Shown one piece after another: positions 1-7,688 of a DNA stretch of 64,000 nt. Positions within the stretch are counted from its first letter, which is position 1. Each line of letters starts with the position of its first letter. The position numbers and the translations under genes were made by a program. This DNA comes from Pseudoprimorskyibacter insulae. GTDB lineage: Bacteria > Pseudomonadota > Alphaproteobacteria > Rhodobacterales > Rhodobacteraceae. Location of the stretch: positions 1-64,000 of the forward strand of contig NZ_OMOJ01000002.1 in assembly GCF_900302505.1 (NCBI RefSeq), written 5' to 3'. The notes beneath the pieces were generated by a model that saw nothing but the letters and a program-made list of their open reading frames with translations, was not told the origin of the DNA and ran no database searches.

Positions 1-1
1 C

Positions 2-54
2 GCAATCGCCCGCCCCGCTGCGCGAAATGAAAGCTCCGCGCGTCGGGCGATTGC
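2..54. repeat. 11-bp inverted repeat forming a long stem next to a truncated gene end
   Basis: GCAATCGCCCG at 2-12 is the exact reverse complement of CGGGCGATTGC at 44-54. Between the arms, CGCGC/GCGCG segments can extend the stem. The right arm abuts the stop codon of the oxidoreductase at 55. It could be a terminator-like stem for that minus-strand gene, although no T run is visible inside the window, or the end of a mobile element. The window edge prevents a decision. Confidence 0.5.
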
Positions 55-1215
55 TCAACCTGCGCCGATCGGCGTAAACACCAACCGGACTCCGGTCGCG
101 GCTGGATGAAAGTTCAGTGGCAGGTCAAAGGGCACAAGGCTGGGCAACAAACATACCAATCCAGACCATGAGTGGGTCACGGGGACATCCCGCCACTGTT
201 GAAACAGCCGATGAAAATGCAATTGAGTTTGCCGTTGACTGTATCGCATCGAATTTGGTTTGGCCGACACGCCGCCGCGCATTCCGAACAAAAAACGATT
301 GTTAGGCAGTTTTCGGAAATAATGCAGCAAATGCCGGTGGTCATACGCCATCTGATCGCTGAACCAGCCTTGGCTACTTTGCTGCTGTTTGGTCAAAGGC
401 GCTGTCACAAGGACCTGAGATTGCGCCGGCATATAGCGGGCGCGAAGCCAATCAGGCACATCATCCGAGGAATAACCGTTCGTCGCCAAGATCACCTTCT
501 TGGCACACACAATTCCATTATCTGTGTAAGCCCTGAAACCCGCACCGCTCGTTTCAAGACGGCGCACAGCGCTAAAGGGATGCAAGCGCGCGCCCGCTGC
601 AAGCGTTATGCGTTGCAAGCCATTAAGATACTTCGCGGGGTTCAGGCCGAATCCAATCGGTATTGTCAGCGCACCAAAAAATTTGCCAGCCAGTCCATGA
701 CTTGCCAAATCCGATGGCGCGATGACCGCTGGATCAACCCCATAGGACCGGCGGACACCCGTTGCCGTCTGTGCAAGCTTTCGAAATGCGCGTGGCGAAT
801 GCGCCATTATCGTTTCGCCGTTGGAATGCAGATCGACCTTCATCCCGTGTTCGGCGATCAAATCCGCCACCAATTGGACGGCAACGCGTTCCGCCAAGGC
901 CCAGTCAGCGGCGGCGCCTTCTCCAAATTTGCGGGCAATCTGCGCATGGGTCAGCTTGGCACCGCCCAAACAGCAAAAGCCCCCATTCCTACCAGACGCA
1001 CCGAACCCAGGATCGCGCTCTTCCAGAACGACAACATCGCACCCAGCCTTTGCCAAGTGAAACGCTGCGGACAAACCGGTGTACCCAGCCCCAACAACGG
1101 CCACGTCGCAAGTTGTATTTCCGGCCAATGGCAGCGCATCAACCGGATCAACGAACTCATCCCAATAGCATCCAGTTCGCGCAGCATAGGCCTGCGGTTC
1201 ATAGATGCGTCGCAT
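55..1215 (-). CDS. FAD-dependent amine oxidoreductase (DAO family, gamma-glutamylputrescine oxidase-like), C-terminus truncated
   Basis: A 386-residue D-amino-acid-oxidase-fold flavoprotein. The N-terminal Rossmann motif VVGAGYTGLSAA lies at about residues 40-51, followed by the GASGRNGGF segment typical of PuuB-like oxidases. It starts three bases after the potI stop, so it is the last gene of the pot operon and probably oxidises putrescine or its gamma-glutamyl derivative in the cytoplasm. The family is usually about 430 residues and ends with a GYHGNGVA-type FAD-binding segment. Here the sequence diverges after WSGLVCL and stops before that motif, so the protein may be inactive. No alternative frame clearly restores the tail. 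Substrate is inferred from context. Confidence 0.75.
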   Translation of the reverse strand: MRRIYEPQAYAARTGCYWDEFVDPVDALPLAGNTTCDVAVVGAGYTGLSAAFHLAKAGCDVVVLEERDPGFGASGRNGGFCCLGGAKLTHAQIARKFGEGAAADWALAERVAVQLVADLIAEHGMKVDLHSNGETIMAHSPRAFRKLAQTATGVRRSYGVDPAVIAPSDLASHGLAGKFFGALTIPIGFGLNPAKYLNGLQRITLAAGARLHPFSAVRRLETSGAGFRAYTDNGIVCAKKVILATNGYSSDDVPDWLRARYMPAQSQVLVTAPLTKQQQSSQGWFSDQMAYDHRHLLHYFRKLPNNRFLFGMRGGVSAKPNSMRYSQRQTQLHFHRLFQQWRDVPVTHSWSGLVCLLPSLVPFDLPLNFHPAATGVRLVFTPIGAG

Positions 1216-1218
1216 CGG

Positions 1219-2034
1219 TTACGACCGTTCGGCGGACTGTTCGTCGCGCGCCCGCTTCACTGCTGCGCGTTTTGTAATCAAAGACGCGGACACGACGCCC
1301 ACGGTGACGATGCCAATCATGATAGTCGACAGGGCGTTGATTTCCGGGCTGACGCCCAACCGTACCGCCGAGAAGATCTTGATCGGCAACGTTGTCGCCG
1401 ATGGCCCAGACGTAAAGCTGGCGATGACCAGATCGTCCAACGACAAGGTAAACGCCAGCAACCAACCCGAGATGATCGCAGGTGCGATGATCGGCAAGGT
1501 GACAAGGCGGAACGCCTCAAACGGGGAACATCCAAGGTCAAGCGCCGCTTCTTCCAGCGAATGATCGAAGGTGGTCAACCGCGACGACACCACCACCGAC
1601 ACATAGCACATCGCAAAGGTCGTATGGGCCAAGATGATCGTGACAATCCCCCGGTCCAGTCCGATCCCGATAAACAGCAAAAGCAGGGACAGGCCGGTGA
1701 TGACCTCAGGCATAACCAGCGGCGCGTAGATCATGCCGGAAAACAGGGTCCGCCCGTGAAATCGCCCCTGCCGGACAAGCACATAGGCGGCCATCGTGCC
1801 AAGAACCGTCGCAAAGGTGGAGGACACAACCGCCACTTTCAACGTCACCACAGCGGCGGCAAGGAAGTCTTCGTTGTGGAATAATTCGACATACCACTTG
1901 GTCGAAAATCCGGCCCAAACGGTCACCAGCTTGCTGGCGTTGAAGCTGTAGATCACCAGAATGATCATCGGCATGTACAGGAATACGAAGCCAAGCGTCA
2001 GCGAGGTCGCGTTGAACCAGGAAAACCGCTTCAT
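1219..2034 (-). CDS. potI: Putrescine/spermidine ABC transporter permease PotI
   Basis: A 271-residue inner-membrane permease with about six hydrophobic segments. The cytoplasmic EAA loop that docks on the ATPase is visible as LEEAALDLGCSPFEAFRLVTLP in the second half (residues about 160-181). Together with PotH it forms the membrane channel of a PotFGHI-type polyamine importer. The gene follows potH by 34 bp, and the oxidoreductase gene follows three bases after its stop, so all are probably one transcript. Length and topology are normal for the family. Polyamine specificity rests on similarity to PotI and on the neighbouring aminotransferase; spermidine and putrescine cannot be told apart here. 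Confidence 0.9.
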   Translation of the reverse strand: MKRFSWFNATSLTLGFVFLYMPMIILVIYSFNASKLVTVWAGFSTKWYVELFHNEDFLAAAVVTLKVAVVSSTFATVLGTMAAYVLVRQGRFHGRTLFSGMIYAPLVMPEVITGLSLLLLFIGIGLDRGIVTIILAHTTFAMCYVSVVVSSRLTTFDHSLEEAALDLGCSPFEAFRLVTLPIIAPAIISGWLLAFTLSLDDLVIASFTSGPSATTLPIKIFSAVRLGVSPEINALSTIMIGIVTVGVVSASLITKRAAVKRARDEQSAERS

Positions 2035-2068
2035 ACCGCGCCCTCCTGCGATGCGGAGGAAAGACCAT

Positions 2069-2959
2069 TCATCGCCCTGCCTCCCGCGCTTTTTGTTCGT
2101 TCCGCTGGAACAGGATGATCGGGATGATCAGGATCAGCAGAAGGATGATCGCCACGGCCGAAGCCACCGGCCAATCGCGGTTTGAGAAAAACTCTTCCCA
2201 CAGGACTTTACCGATCATCAGCGTGCCCGATCCGCCCAACAACGACGGGATGACAAATTCGCCAATCGCCGGGATGAAGACCAGAAAACACCCCGCCACG
2301 ATCCCGTTGCGGGACAGCGGGAAGGTGATCAGCCAGAAGGCCTGCAAACGCGAACAGCCCAGATCCTCGGCCGCTTCGAGCAGGCTTTCGTCCAGCTTTT
2401 CCAAGGCCGAATAGATCGGAAGGATCATGAAAGGCAGGTAGGTGTAAACGATTCCGATATAGACGGCGATCTTGGTGTTCAGCAGGATCAAGGGTTCGGA
2501 AATGATGCCGGTCCACATCAGGAACCGGTTCAAAACGCCCTCGGTCGATAGGATGCCCATCCACGAATAGACGCGGATCAGAAAGCTGGTCCAGAAGGGC
2601 AGGATCACCAGCATGAGCAGCGTCGGCCGCCATTCATCCGCAGCCCGCGCCATGGCGTAGGCAATGGGATAGGCCACCAGCAGGGTCAGCAGGGTCGATA
2701 CAACCGCGATCTGCAGCGAGCTTAGGTAAGCCTTCCAATAGAGATCATCTGTCGACAGGAAGACAAAGTTCTCAAAGTCCAGTTCAGACAGGAACGCCTT
2801 GATCCCGGCCCAACCTTCCGCCAAGTCAAGCTGCGGAAAATAAGGCGGACGCGCCAAGGCCACATCCGAGAGAGAGATTTTCAGAACGATCAGGAACGGG
2901 ATCAGAAACAGCGCCACCAACCAAAGGTACGGCACTGCGATCAGGATCAAGCGGCGCAT
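2069..2959 (-). CDS. potH: Putrescine/spermidine ABC transporter permease PotH
   Basis: A 296-residue integral membrane protein with an N-terminal hydrophobic segment (PYLWLVALFLIPFLIVL) and five further ones. The EAA loop, LLEAAEDLGCSRLQAFWLITFP, lies near residues 194-215 and contacts PotG. PotH pairs with PotI to form the translocation path. The gene begins 13 bp after the potG stop, and is followed closely by potI, so translation is likely linked along the operon. No unusual features. Confidence 0.9.
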   Translation of the reverse strand: MRRLILIAVPYLWLVALFLIPFLIVLKISLSDVALARPPYFPQLDLAEGWAGIKAFLSELDFENFVFLSTDDLYWKAYLSSLQIAVVSTLLTLLVAYPIAYAMARAADEWRPTLLMLVILPFWTSFLIRVYSWMGILSTEGVLNRFLMWTGIISEPLILLNTKIAVYIGIVYTYLPFMILPIYSALEKLDESLLEAAEDLGCSRLQAFWLITFPLSRNGIVAGCFLVFIPAIGEFVIPSLLGGSGTLMIGKVLWEEFFSNRDWPVASAVAIILLLILIIPIILFQRNEQKAREAGR

Positions 2960-2972
2960 GGTCGACCCCCGC

Positions 2973-4130
2973 TCACTTCGTCAACAGAACACCGGCGGTG
3001 TCTGTCCAACTAAGCCAAACTTCGTCGTCCCACGTAAAATCCCGACGCGCCAAGCGACGCGAGTTGGTCATCAGCGCACTGATCAACCCGCCGGACGGCA
3101 GGCGCACGTGATAGGTCGACACGTCGCCCAGATAACCGATGTCCTCGATCTTGCCGCGCACATGGTTGGCGCGGTCGGCCAAGGGTTCACGATCTACGGA
3201 AATTTTCTCAGGGCGGATCGCGTAGCTGACGCGCTGGCCATCGCTGATCGGTTGATCAAAGGCCGTGATGATCGGGTCGGCCCCTTCAGCAAAGGAAATA
3301 TGCACCCGGTCGCCCTGCACGGTGGCGTTGCCTTCGACGATGTTCACATCGCCAATAAAGTCAGCGACATAGACGCTATTGGGGGCCTCATAAATCCCGG
3401 CGGGTGTGTCCACCTGAATCATTTTCCCGTGGTCCATAACCGCAACCCGCGACGCGACTGTCATCGCCTCTTCTTGGTCGTGCGTCACGATGACGAAGGT
3501 CGTGCCGGTTTTTTCCTGAATGTCCATCAGCTCAAACTGCGTTTCATTGCGCAGTTTCTTGTCAAGCGCGCCAAGCGGTTCATCTAGCAACAGCAGCTTG
3601 GGCGCTTTGGCCAGCGACCGCGCCAACGCAACGCGCTGACGTTGCCCGCCTGAGATCTGATGCGGTTTGCGTTTGGCAAATTGCTCAAGCCTGGTCAGGC
3701 GCAGCATTTCGGCGACGCGTTCCTCGATCTTGTCTTGGTCCAGCTTGTCCCGGCGCAGACCAAAGGCAATGTTGTCCCAAACGCTAAGGTGCGGAAACAG
3801 GGCGTAGCTTTGGAACATCATGTTCACCGGCCGCTTGTTCGGCGGCACCGCCACGATGTCTTGCCCGCCCAGCAGGATCTGGCCCCGCGTCGGGTTTTCG
3901 AACCCGGCCAACATCCGCATCAGAGTGGTCTTCCCGCAGCCCGACGGGCCCAGAAGGGCGAAAAATTCGCGTTGGTAGATGTCGATTGTCAGATCATCGA
4001 TCGCCGTGAAGTCGCCGAATTTTTTCGTGACATTCTTGAATTGGATCAAAGGCTTCGCATCGGGATCTTCCCAAGGCGCAAATGCAGTGGATGCGTGTTT
4101 GATACCCGAGGAACGGGGCGCACTGGCCAT
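2973..4130 (-). CDS. potG: Putrescine/spermidine ABC transporter ATPase PotG
   Basis: A 385-residue ATPase that powers polyamine import. Walker A is GPSGCGKTT, the signature is ISGGQRQR and Walker B is LLLLDEPLGALD, followed by the switch His in VTHDQEEAM. The C-terminal third is a TOBE/OB regulatory domain typical of MalK/PotA-type ATPases. A longer reading frame reaches 4187, but the ATG at 4130 is preceded by GGAGA at good spacing, while the upstream part would run through the hairpin at 4156-4185, so 4130 is preferred. Second gene of the operon, after potF. Confidence 0.92.
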   Translation of the reverse strand: MASAPRSSGIKHASTAFAPWEDPDAKPLIQFKNVTKKFGDFTAIDDLTIDIYQREFFALLGPSGCGKTTLMRMLAGFENPTRGQILLGGQDIVAVPPNKRPVNMMFQSYALFPHLSVWDNIAFGLRRDKLDQDKIEERVAEMLRLTRLEQFAKRKPHQISGGQRQRVALARSLAKAPKLLLLDEPLGALDKKLRNETQFELMDIQEKTGTTFVIVTHDQEEAMTVASRVAVMDHGKMIQVDTPAGIYEAPNSVYVADFIGDVNIVEGNATVQGDRVHISFAEGADPIITAFDQPISDGQRVSYAIRPEKISVDREPLADRANHVRGKIEDIGYLGDVSTYHVRLPSGGLISALMTNSRRLARRDFTWDDEVWLSWTDTAGVLLTK

Positions 4131-4155
4131 GAGGATGTCTCCGGCTAATGGTGTG

Positions 4156-4185
4156 GCCCCGCGCCAAGTCCGGTCGGCACGGGGC
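4156..4185 (-). promoter_or_regulatory. Hairpin between potF and potG
   Basis: On the minus strand GCCCCGTGCC is followed ten bases later by GGCGCGGGGC, giving a 10-bp stem with one G-U pair. There is no T run, so it is not a standard terminator. Stems at this place in ABC operons commonly protect the binding-protein message from 3' decay and so raise PotF over the membrane components. The stem is seen; the function is inferred. Confidence 0.55.
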
Positions 4186-4202
4186 ATTTCATAGCGATCA
4201 GA

Positions 4203-5288
4203 TCAGGTGCCAGACTTGATCTTGGTCCACAGACGGGTCAGCGAACGCTGGTCCTTCGGGCCCCATGGGGTCACGGTATAAAGGTTTTCCAGCGTTGCAG
4301 CGTCCGGGTAAATCGCGGTGTCGCCGATCACGTCTTCGATCAGGAATTCCTGCGATGCCTTGTTGCCGTTGGCGTAGTAAACATAGTTCGACGCCGCCGC
4401 CATGTTGTTGGCATCCATGATGAAGTTCAGGAACTTGTGCGCACCGTCCGGGTTCGGAGCATCCACCGGGATCGCCATTTGGTCGAACCACATCAGCGAC
4501 CCTTCGGAGGGCGCGTTATACGCGATCTCAACACCGTTGTCGGCCTCAGCGGCGCGGTCACGGGCTTGCAGAATGTCACCCGACCAACCGATTGCCACGC
4601 AGATATCGCCATTGGCCAGCGCGTTGATATACTCCGAGCTGTGGAACTTCTGAATATAGGGGCGCACAGCCATCAGAACTTCTTCGGCCTTGTCCAGCGC
4701 GGCCTGATCCTTGCCATCCGGGTCCATACCGGCATAGGCCAGCGCCGCAGGGATAATCTCGGTCGGGGCATCTAGGAAATGCACGCCGCATGCGGCCAGC
4801 TTTTCCATATTCGCCGGGTTCAGAACCAGCTCCAGCGACCCAACGGGCGCGTCTTCGCCCAGAATCTCGGTCACTTTGCCAACGTTTACGCCAATACCGG
4901 TGGTGCCCCACATGTAGTTGATCGAATAGGCGTTGCCTTCGTCATAGGACGCGGTGCGCTTTTCGATCACGTCCCACATGTTGCCGATGTTGGACAGCTT
5001 GGACTTGTCCAGCTTTTGGAACGCGCCCGCAGCGATCTGACGCTGCAAGAAGGTGCCGGTTGGCACAACAACGTCATAGCCCGACCCGCCAGCCAGCATT
5101 TTCGTCTCAAGCAGTTCGTTCGAATCGAACACGTCGTAGATCAGATCGATACCGGTTTCTTCTTCGAACTGGGTCAGCAGCTCTTCGTCGATATAATCGG
5201 ACCAGTTGTAGACGCGCACTTCTTCAGCGCTGGCCATACCGGCCATCAGTGCCGCAACGGCGGTCACGTTCAGCAGATGCTTAGTCAT
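4203..5288 (-). CDS. potF: Periplasmic putrescine-binding protein PotF
   Basis: A 361-residue solute-binding protein with a short signal peptide (hydrophobic core LNVTAVAALMAGMAS, likely cleavage after ASA). The mature protein opens with EEVRVYNWSDYIDEELL, the classic start of PotD/PotF polyamine-binding proteins, where the Trp-Ser-Asp-Tyr segment lines the ligand pocket. It captures putrescine or spermidine in the periplasm and delivers it to PotHI. First gene of the operon, transcribed away from the divergent aminotransferase; the 205 bp between them should hold both promoters. Length is normal. Confidence 0.93.
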   Translation of the reverse strand: MTKHLLNVTAVAALMAGMASAEEVRVYNWSDYIDEELLTQFEEETGIDLIYDVFDSNELLETKMLAGGSGYDVVVPTGTFLQRQIAAGAFQKLDKSKLSNIGNMWDVIEKRTASYDEGNAYSINYMWGTTGIGVNVGKVTEILGEDAPVGSLELVLNPANMEKLAACGVHFLDAPTEIIPAALAYAGMDPDGKDQAALDKAEEVLMAVRPYIQKFHSSEYINALANGDICVAIGWSGDILQARDRAAEADNGVEIAYNAPSEGSLMWFDQMAIPVDAPNPDGAHKFLNFIMDANNMAAASNYVYYANGNKASQEFLIEDVIGDTAIYPDAATLENLYTVTPWGPKDQRSLTRLWTKIKSGT

Positions 5289-5493
5289 GTGTAATCTCCC
5301 ACAGGATCCGGAGTCTTCAGCCCCTTGCCCTCAGAATGAGCCGATAATTTGCGCCAACGCAACGGGGCACAGCCTTTCGATGTGCGATTTACTGCGCGAC
5401 GCTGCGAAACTTTGCATTCCAGTCGCATCCCCTTGTTGGCCGCTTCGAAGTCGCGCCATAGTGCAGGCGTCACGTTTCTGGAAAGGCGCCCGC

Positions 5494-6897
5494 ATGGTCA
5501 GCATCTCGACAAACACCCCAACATCCGAACTTCAGGCGATTGATGCGGCGCATCACATGCACCCTTTCACCACGGCGCAGGATCTGGCCGTCAAAGGGGC
5601 CCGCGTCATCACCCGCGCCGAAGGCTGTTGGCTGACCGATAGCGACGGGAACCGCATTTTGGACGCTATGGCGGGGCTGTGGTGTGTGAATATCGGTTAT
5701 GGCCGCCGCGAATTGGCCGAGGTCGCCGCGCGCCAGATCCAGGATCTACCCTTCTACAACACCTTCTTTCAGACGACCCATGTGCCGGTTATCGCCCTGG
5801 CCGCAAAACTGGCGGAACTGGCCCCCGGCGATCTGAACACCGTGTTCTTCGCAAACTCAGGGTCTGAGGCGAATGACACCAATATTCGCGCCGTCCGCAC
5901 CTATTGGGCCGCCAAAGGCCAGCCGGATCGCAATGTCATCATCAGCCGCTGGAACGCGTATCACGGGTCTTGCGTCGGGTCCGGCAGCCTTGGCGGTATG
6001 ACAGGCATGCACGCACAAGGCGGCATGCCGATTCCTGACATCCACCACATTGGCCAGCCGCATTGGTACAACGAAGGCGGTGATCTCAGCCCCGAAGACT
6101 TTGGCCTTGCCCGCGCCCGCGAATTGGAAACCGCAATCCTCGAGATTGGCCCGGATCGCGTCGCCGCCTTCATTGCCGAACCGATCCAAGGCGCAGGCGG
6201 CGTCATCGTGCCCCCGGCCAGCTACTGGCCCGAAATCCAGCGCATCACCAAACAATACGGTATCTTGTTGATCGCTGACGAAGTCATCACCGGCTTTGGC
6301 CGTACCGGCAATTGGTTCGGCTCTGAAACGCTGGGCATCACGCCCGATATCATGACCATCGCCAAGGGCCTCAGCTCGGGCTACCAGCCCATCGGTGCGT
6401 CCATCCTGTCGGATGAGGTCGCGGCGACCTTGGCTCAGGTCGAGTTTAACCACGGCTATACCTATTCCGGCCATCCCGTGGCCTGCGCCGTCGCCTTGGA
6501 AAACATACGCATTCTCGAAGAAGAAGACATCATCACCCGCGTACGCGAAGACACCGGCCCCTACCTGAAAAAGCGCTTCGAAAGCCTGACCGACCACCCC
6601 TTGGTGGGTGAGGCCAGCATCGTCGGCATGATGGGATCGCTGGCGCTGACACCCGACAAAGCCACCCGCGCCCCGTTTGAGGCCGAGGCAGGCACCGTCG
6701 GCTATATCTGCCGTGAACGGTGCTTTGCCAACAACCTGATCATGCGCCACGTTTACGACCGCATGATCATCTCGCCGCCGCTGACGATCTCGAAAAAGGA
6801 AATTGACATCCTGATCGAACGGGCCAGAAAGTCGCTCGATGAATGCTACGCGCATCTGCAAGCGAACGACATGCTGAAGCCGGGAACCCGCCCCTAG
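5494..6897 (+). CDS. Class III PLP aminotransferase, putrescine-pyruvate type (SpuC-like)
   Basis: A 467-residue PLP enzyme. NSGSEANDTNIR binds the cofactor phosphate, ADEVITGFGRTG contains the PLP-nitrogen Asp, and the lysine of TIAKGLSSGYQPIGA forms the Schiff base. The family transfers the amino group of putrescine, beta-alanine or related omega-amines to pyruvate. Divergent location next to potFGHI supports putrescine to 4-aminobutanal. The reading frame is open upstream to 5287, but the ATG at 5494 has GAAAGG seven bases upstream and matches the usual N-terminus. Omega-amino acid:pyruvate transaminase is the main alternative. Confidence 0.85.
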   Translation: MVSISTNTPTSELQAIDAAHHMHPFTTAQDLAVKGARVITRAEGCWLTDSDGNRILDAMAGLWCVNIGYGRRELAEVAARQIQDLPFYNTFFQTTHVPVIALAAKLAELAPGDLNTVFFANSGSEANDTNIRAVRTYWAAKGQPDRNVIISRWNAYHGSCVGSGSLGGMTGMHAQGGMPIPDIHHIGQPHWYNEGGDLSPEDFGLARARELETAILEIGPDRVAAFIAEPIQGAGGVIVPPASYWPEIQRITKQYGILLIADEVITGFGRTGNWFGSETLGITPDIMTIAKGLSSGYQPIGASILSDEVAATLAQVEFNHGYTYSGHPVACAVALENIRILEEEDIITRVREDTGPYLKKRFESLTDHPLVGEASIVGMMGSLALTPDKATRAPFEAEAGTVGYICRERCFANNLIMRHVYDRMIISPPLTISKKEIDILIERARKSLDECYAHLQANDMLKPGTRP

Positions 6898-6912
6898 CTT
6901 CTTCTCTTTATT

Positions 6913-6962
6913 AAATACCGCTGGGGGTGAATGGCCGTAGGCCAGAGGGGGCAAGGCCCCCC
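6913..6962. repeat. Two-hairpin intergenic repeat, copy A
   Basis: Layout AAATA, then a G run, hairpin 1 (TGGCC-gta-GGCCA, 6932-6944), and hairpin 2 (GGGGGC-aag-GCCCCC, 6947-6961). Hairpin 2 ends six bases from the stop codon of the minus-strand GST gene, and the repeat fills the gap between two convergent genes. Same architecture and orientation as the copies at 13952 and 52987. Probably an RNA 3'-end or terminator element. Confidence 0.7.
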
Positions 6963-6967
6963 TCCTT

Positions 6968-7582
6968 TCACTGCGGGAAAAACTGCGCGGGTGTTTTCAT
7001 TGCCGGGTGCGCCCGCATCCGATCAAGCCACCCGGCCATTTTCGCGGACGGCTCCAAGCCTGCGACGGCCAGCCATTGGGTATAGCCCCAAACCGCGCAA
7101 TCGCCGAAGCCCGGAAACGCGCCGTGCAAGAAATTTGCATCGCCAAGCAAACGGTCAAAGTTCTTCACATCGGCGTTAAAGCGAATGGTCAGCCATTCGA
7201 TGGCCCCATCCGGGAAGCCTTCGTTCTGCACACGCCGCGCTTCTTTCAGCTGCGGCACGCACATGCCGATCCGGTTCGCCTCCCACATCAGAATTTCGCG
7301 ACCGCGCCGCAATCCCTCGGCACTTTCGCCGCCCAGAACCCCGAACCGAGACGCAATCTCCATCAGGATCGCGCCGGATTGCACATGCGCCACGCCGTTT
7401 ATCATTAGGCAAGGCACCTCGGCAAAGGGGCTGGCTGCTAGAAATTCGGCCGGGCGAGTGGCCGGATCAGCCCAGATATCCACCCATTGGGTTTTGTGGT
7501 CAAAGCCTGCCATCGACAGGGCCAAAGCCACCTTGCAGGCGTGGCCCGAATCCGGGTGTCCGAAAAGCAACAAATCAGTCAT
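6968..7582 (-). CDS. Glutathione S-transferase family protein
   Basis: A 204-residue cytosolic GST-like protein. The N-terminal thioredoxin-fold domain (about 1-80) has the HPDSGHACKV segment where the catalytic Ser/Cys usually sits, then PFAEVPCL with the cis-proline of the glutathione site and the SGAILMEIA segment that binds the gamma-glutamyl group. The rest is the helical GST-C domain ending in WLDRMRAHPAM. The substrate cannot be told. Stand-alone gene between convergent and tandem neighbours; no operon partner is visible. Confidence 0.82.
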   Translation of the reverse strand: MTDLLLFGHPDSGHACKVALALSMAGFDHKTQWVDIWADPATRPAEFLAASPFAEVPCLMINGVAHVQSGAILMEIASRFGVLGGESAEGLRRGREILMWEANRIGMCVPQLKEARRVQNEGFPDGAIEWLTIRFNADVKNFDRLLGDANFLHGAFPGFGDCAVWGYTQWLAVAGLEPSAKMAGWLDRMRAHPAMKTPAQFFPQ

Positions 7583-7650
7583 AGCGCATTCCTCAAATCA
7601 GTCTGGCCACGCTGATTTGAACCTGTGTTCCTGTCAATCGGTCTAAAATG

Positions 7651-7671
7651 AAAAAGGGGGCCGAAGCCCCG
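7651..7671 (-). terminator. Rho-independent terminator after the monooxygenase-CoA ligase gene
   Basis: On the minus strand GGGGC-TTCG-GCCCC is followed by CTTTTTCATTTT. It is a stable UUCG tetraloop hairpin with a U tract, 18 bases beyond the stop at 7689. Confidence 0.85.
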
Positions 7672-7688
7672 ATTCCTGTTCAATCGGT

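Noticed and set aside
172-1884. 570-codon open frame opposite the oxidoreductase and potI
   Set aside because: Spans two genes on the other strand and shows no domain; it follows from GC-rich third positions.
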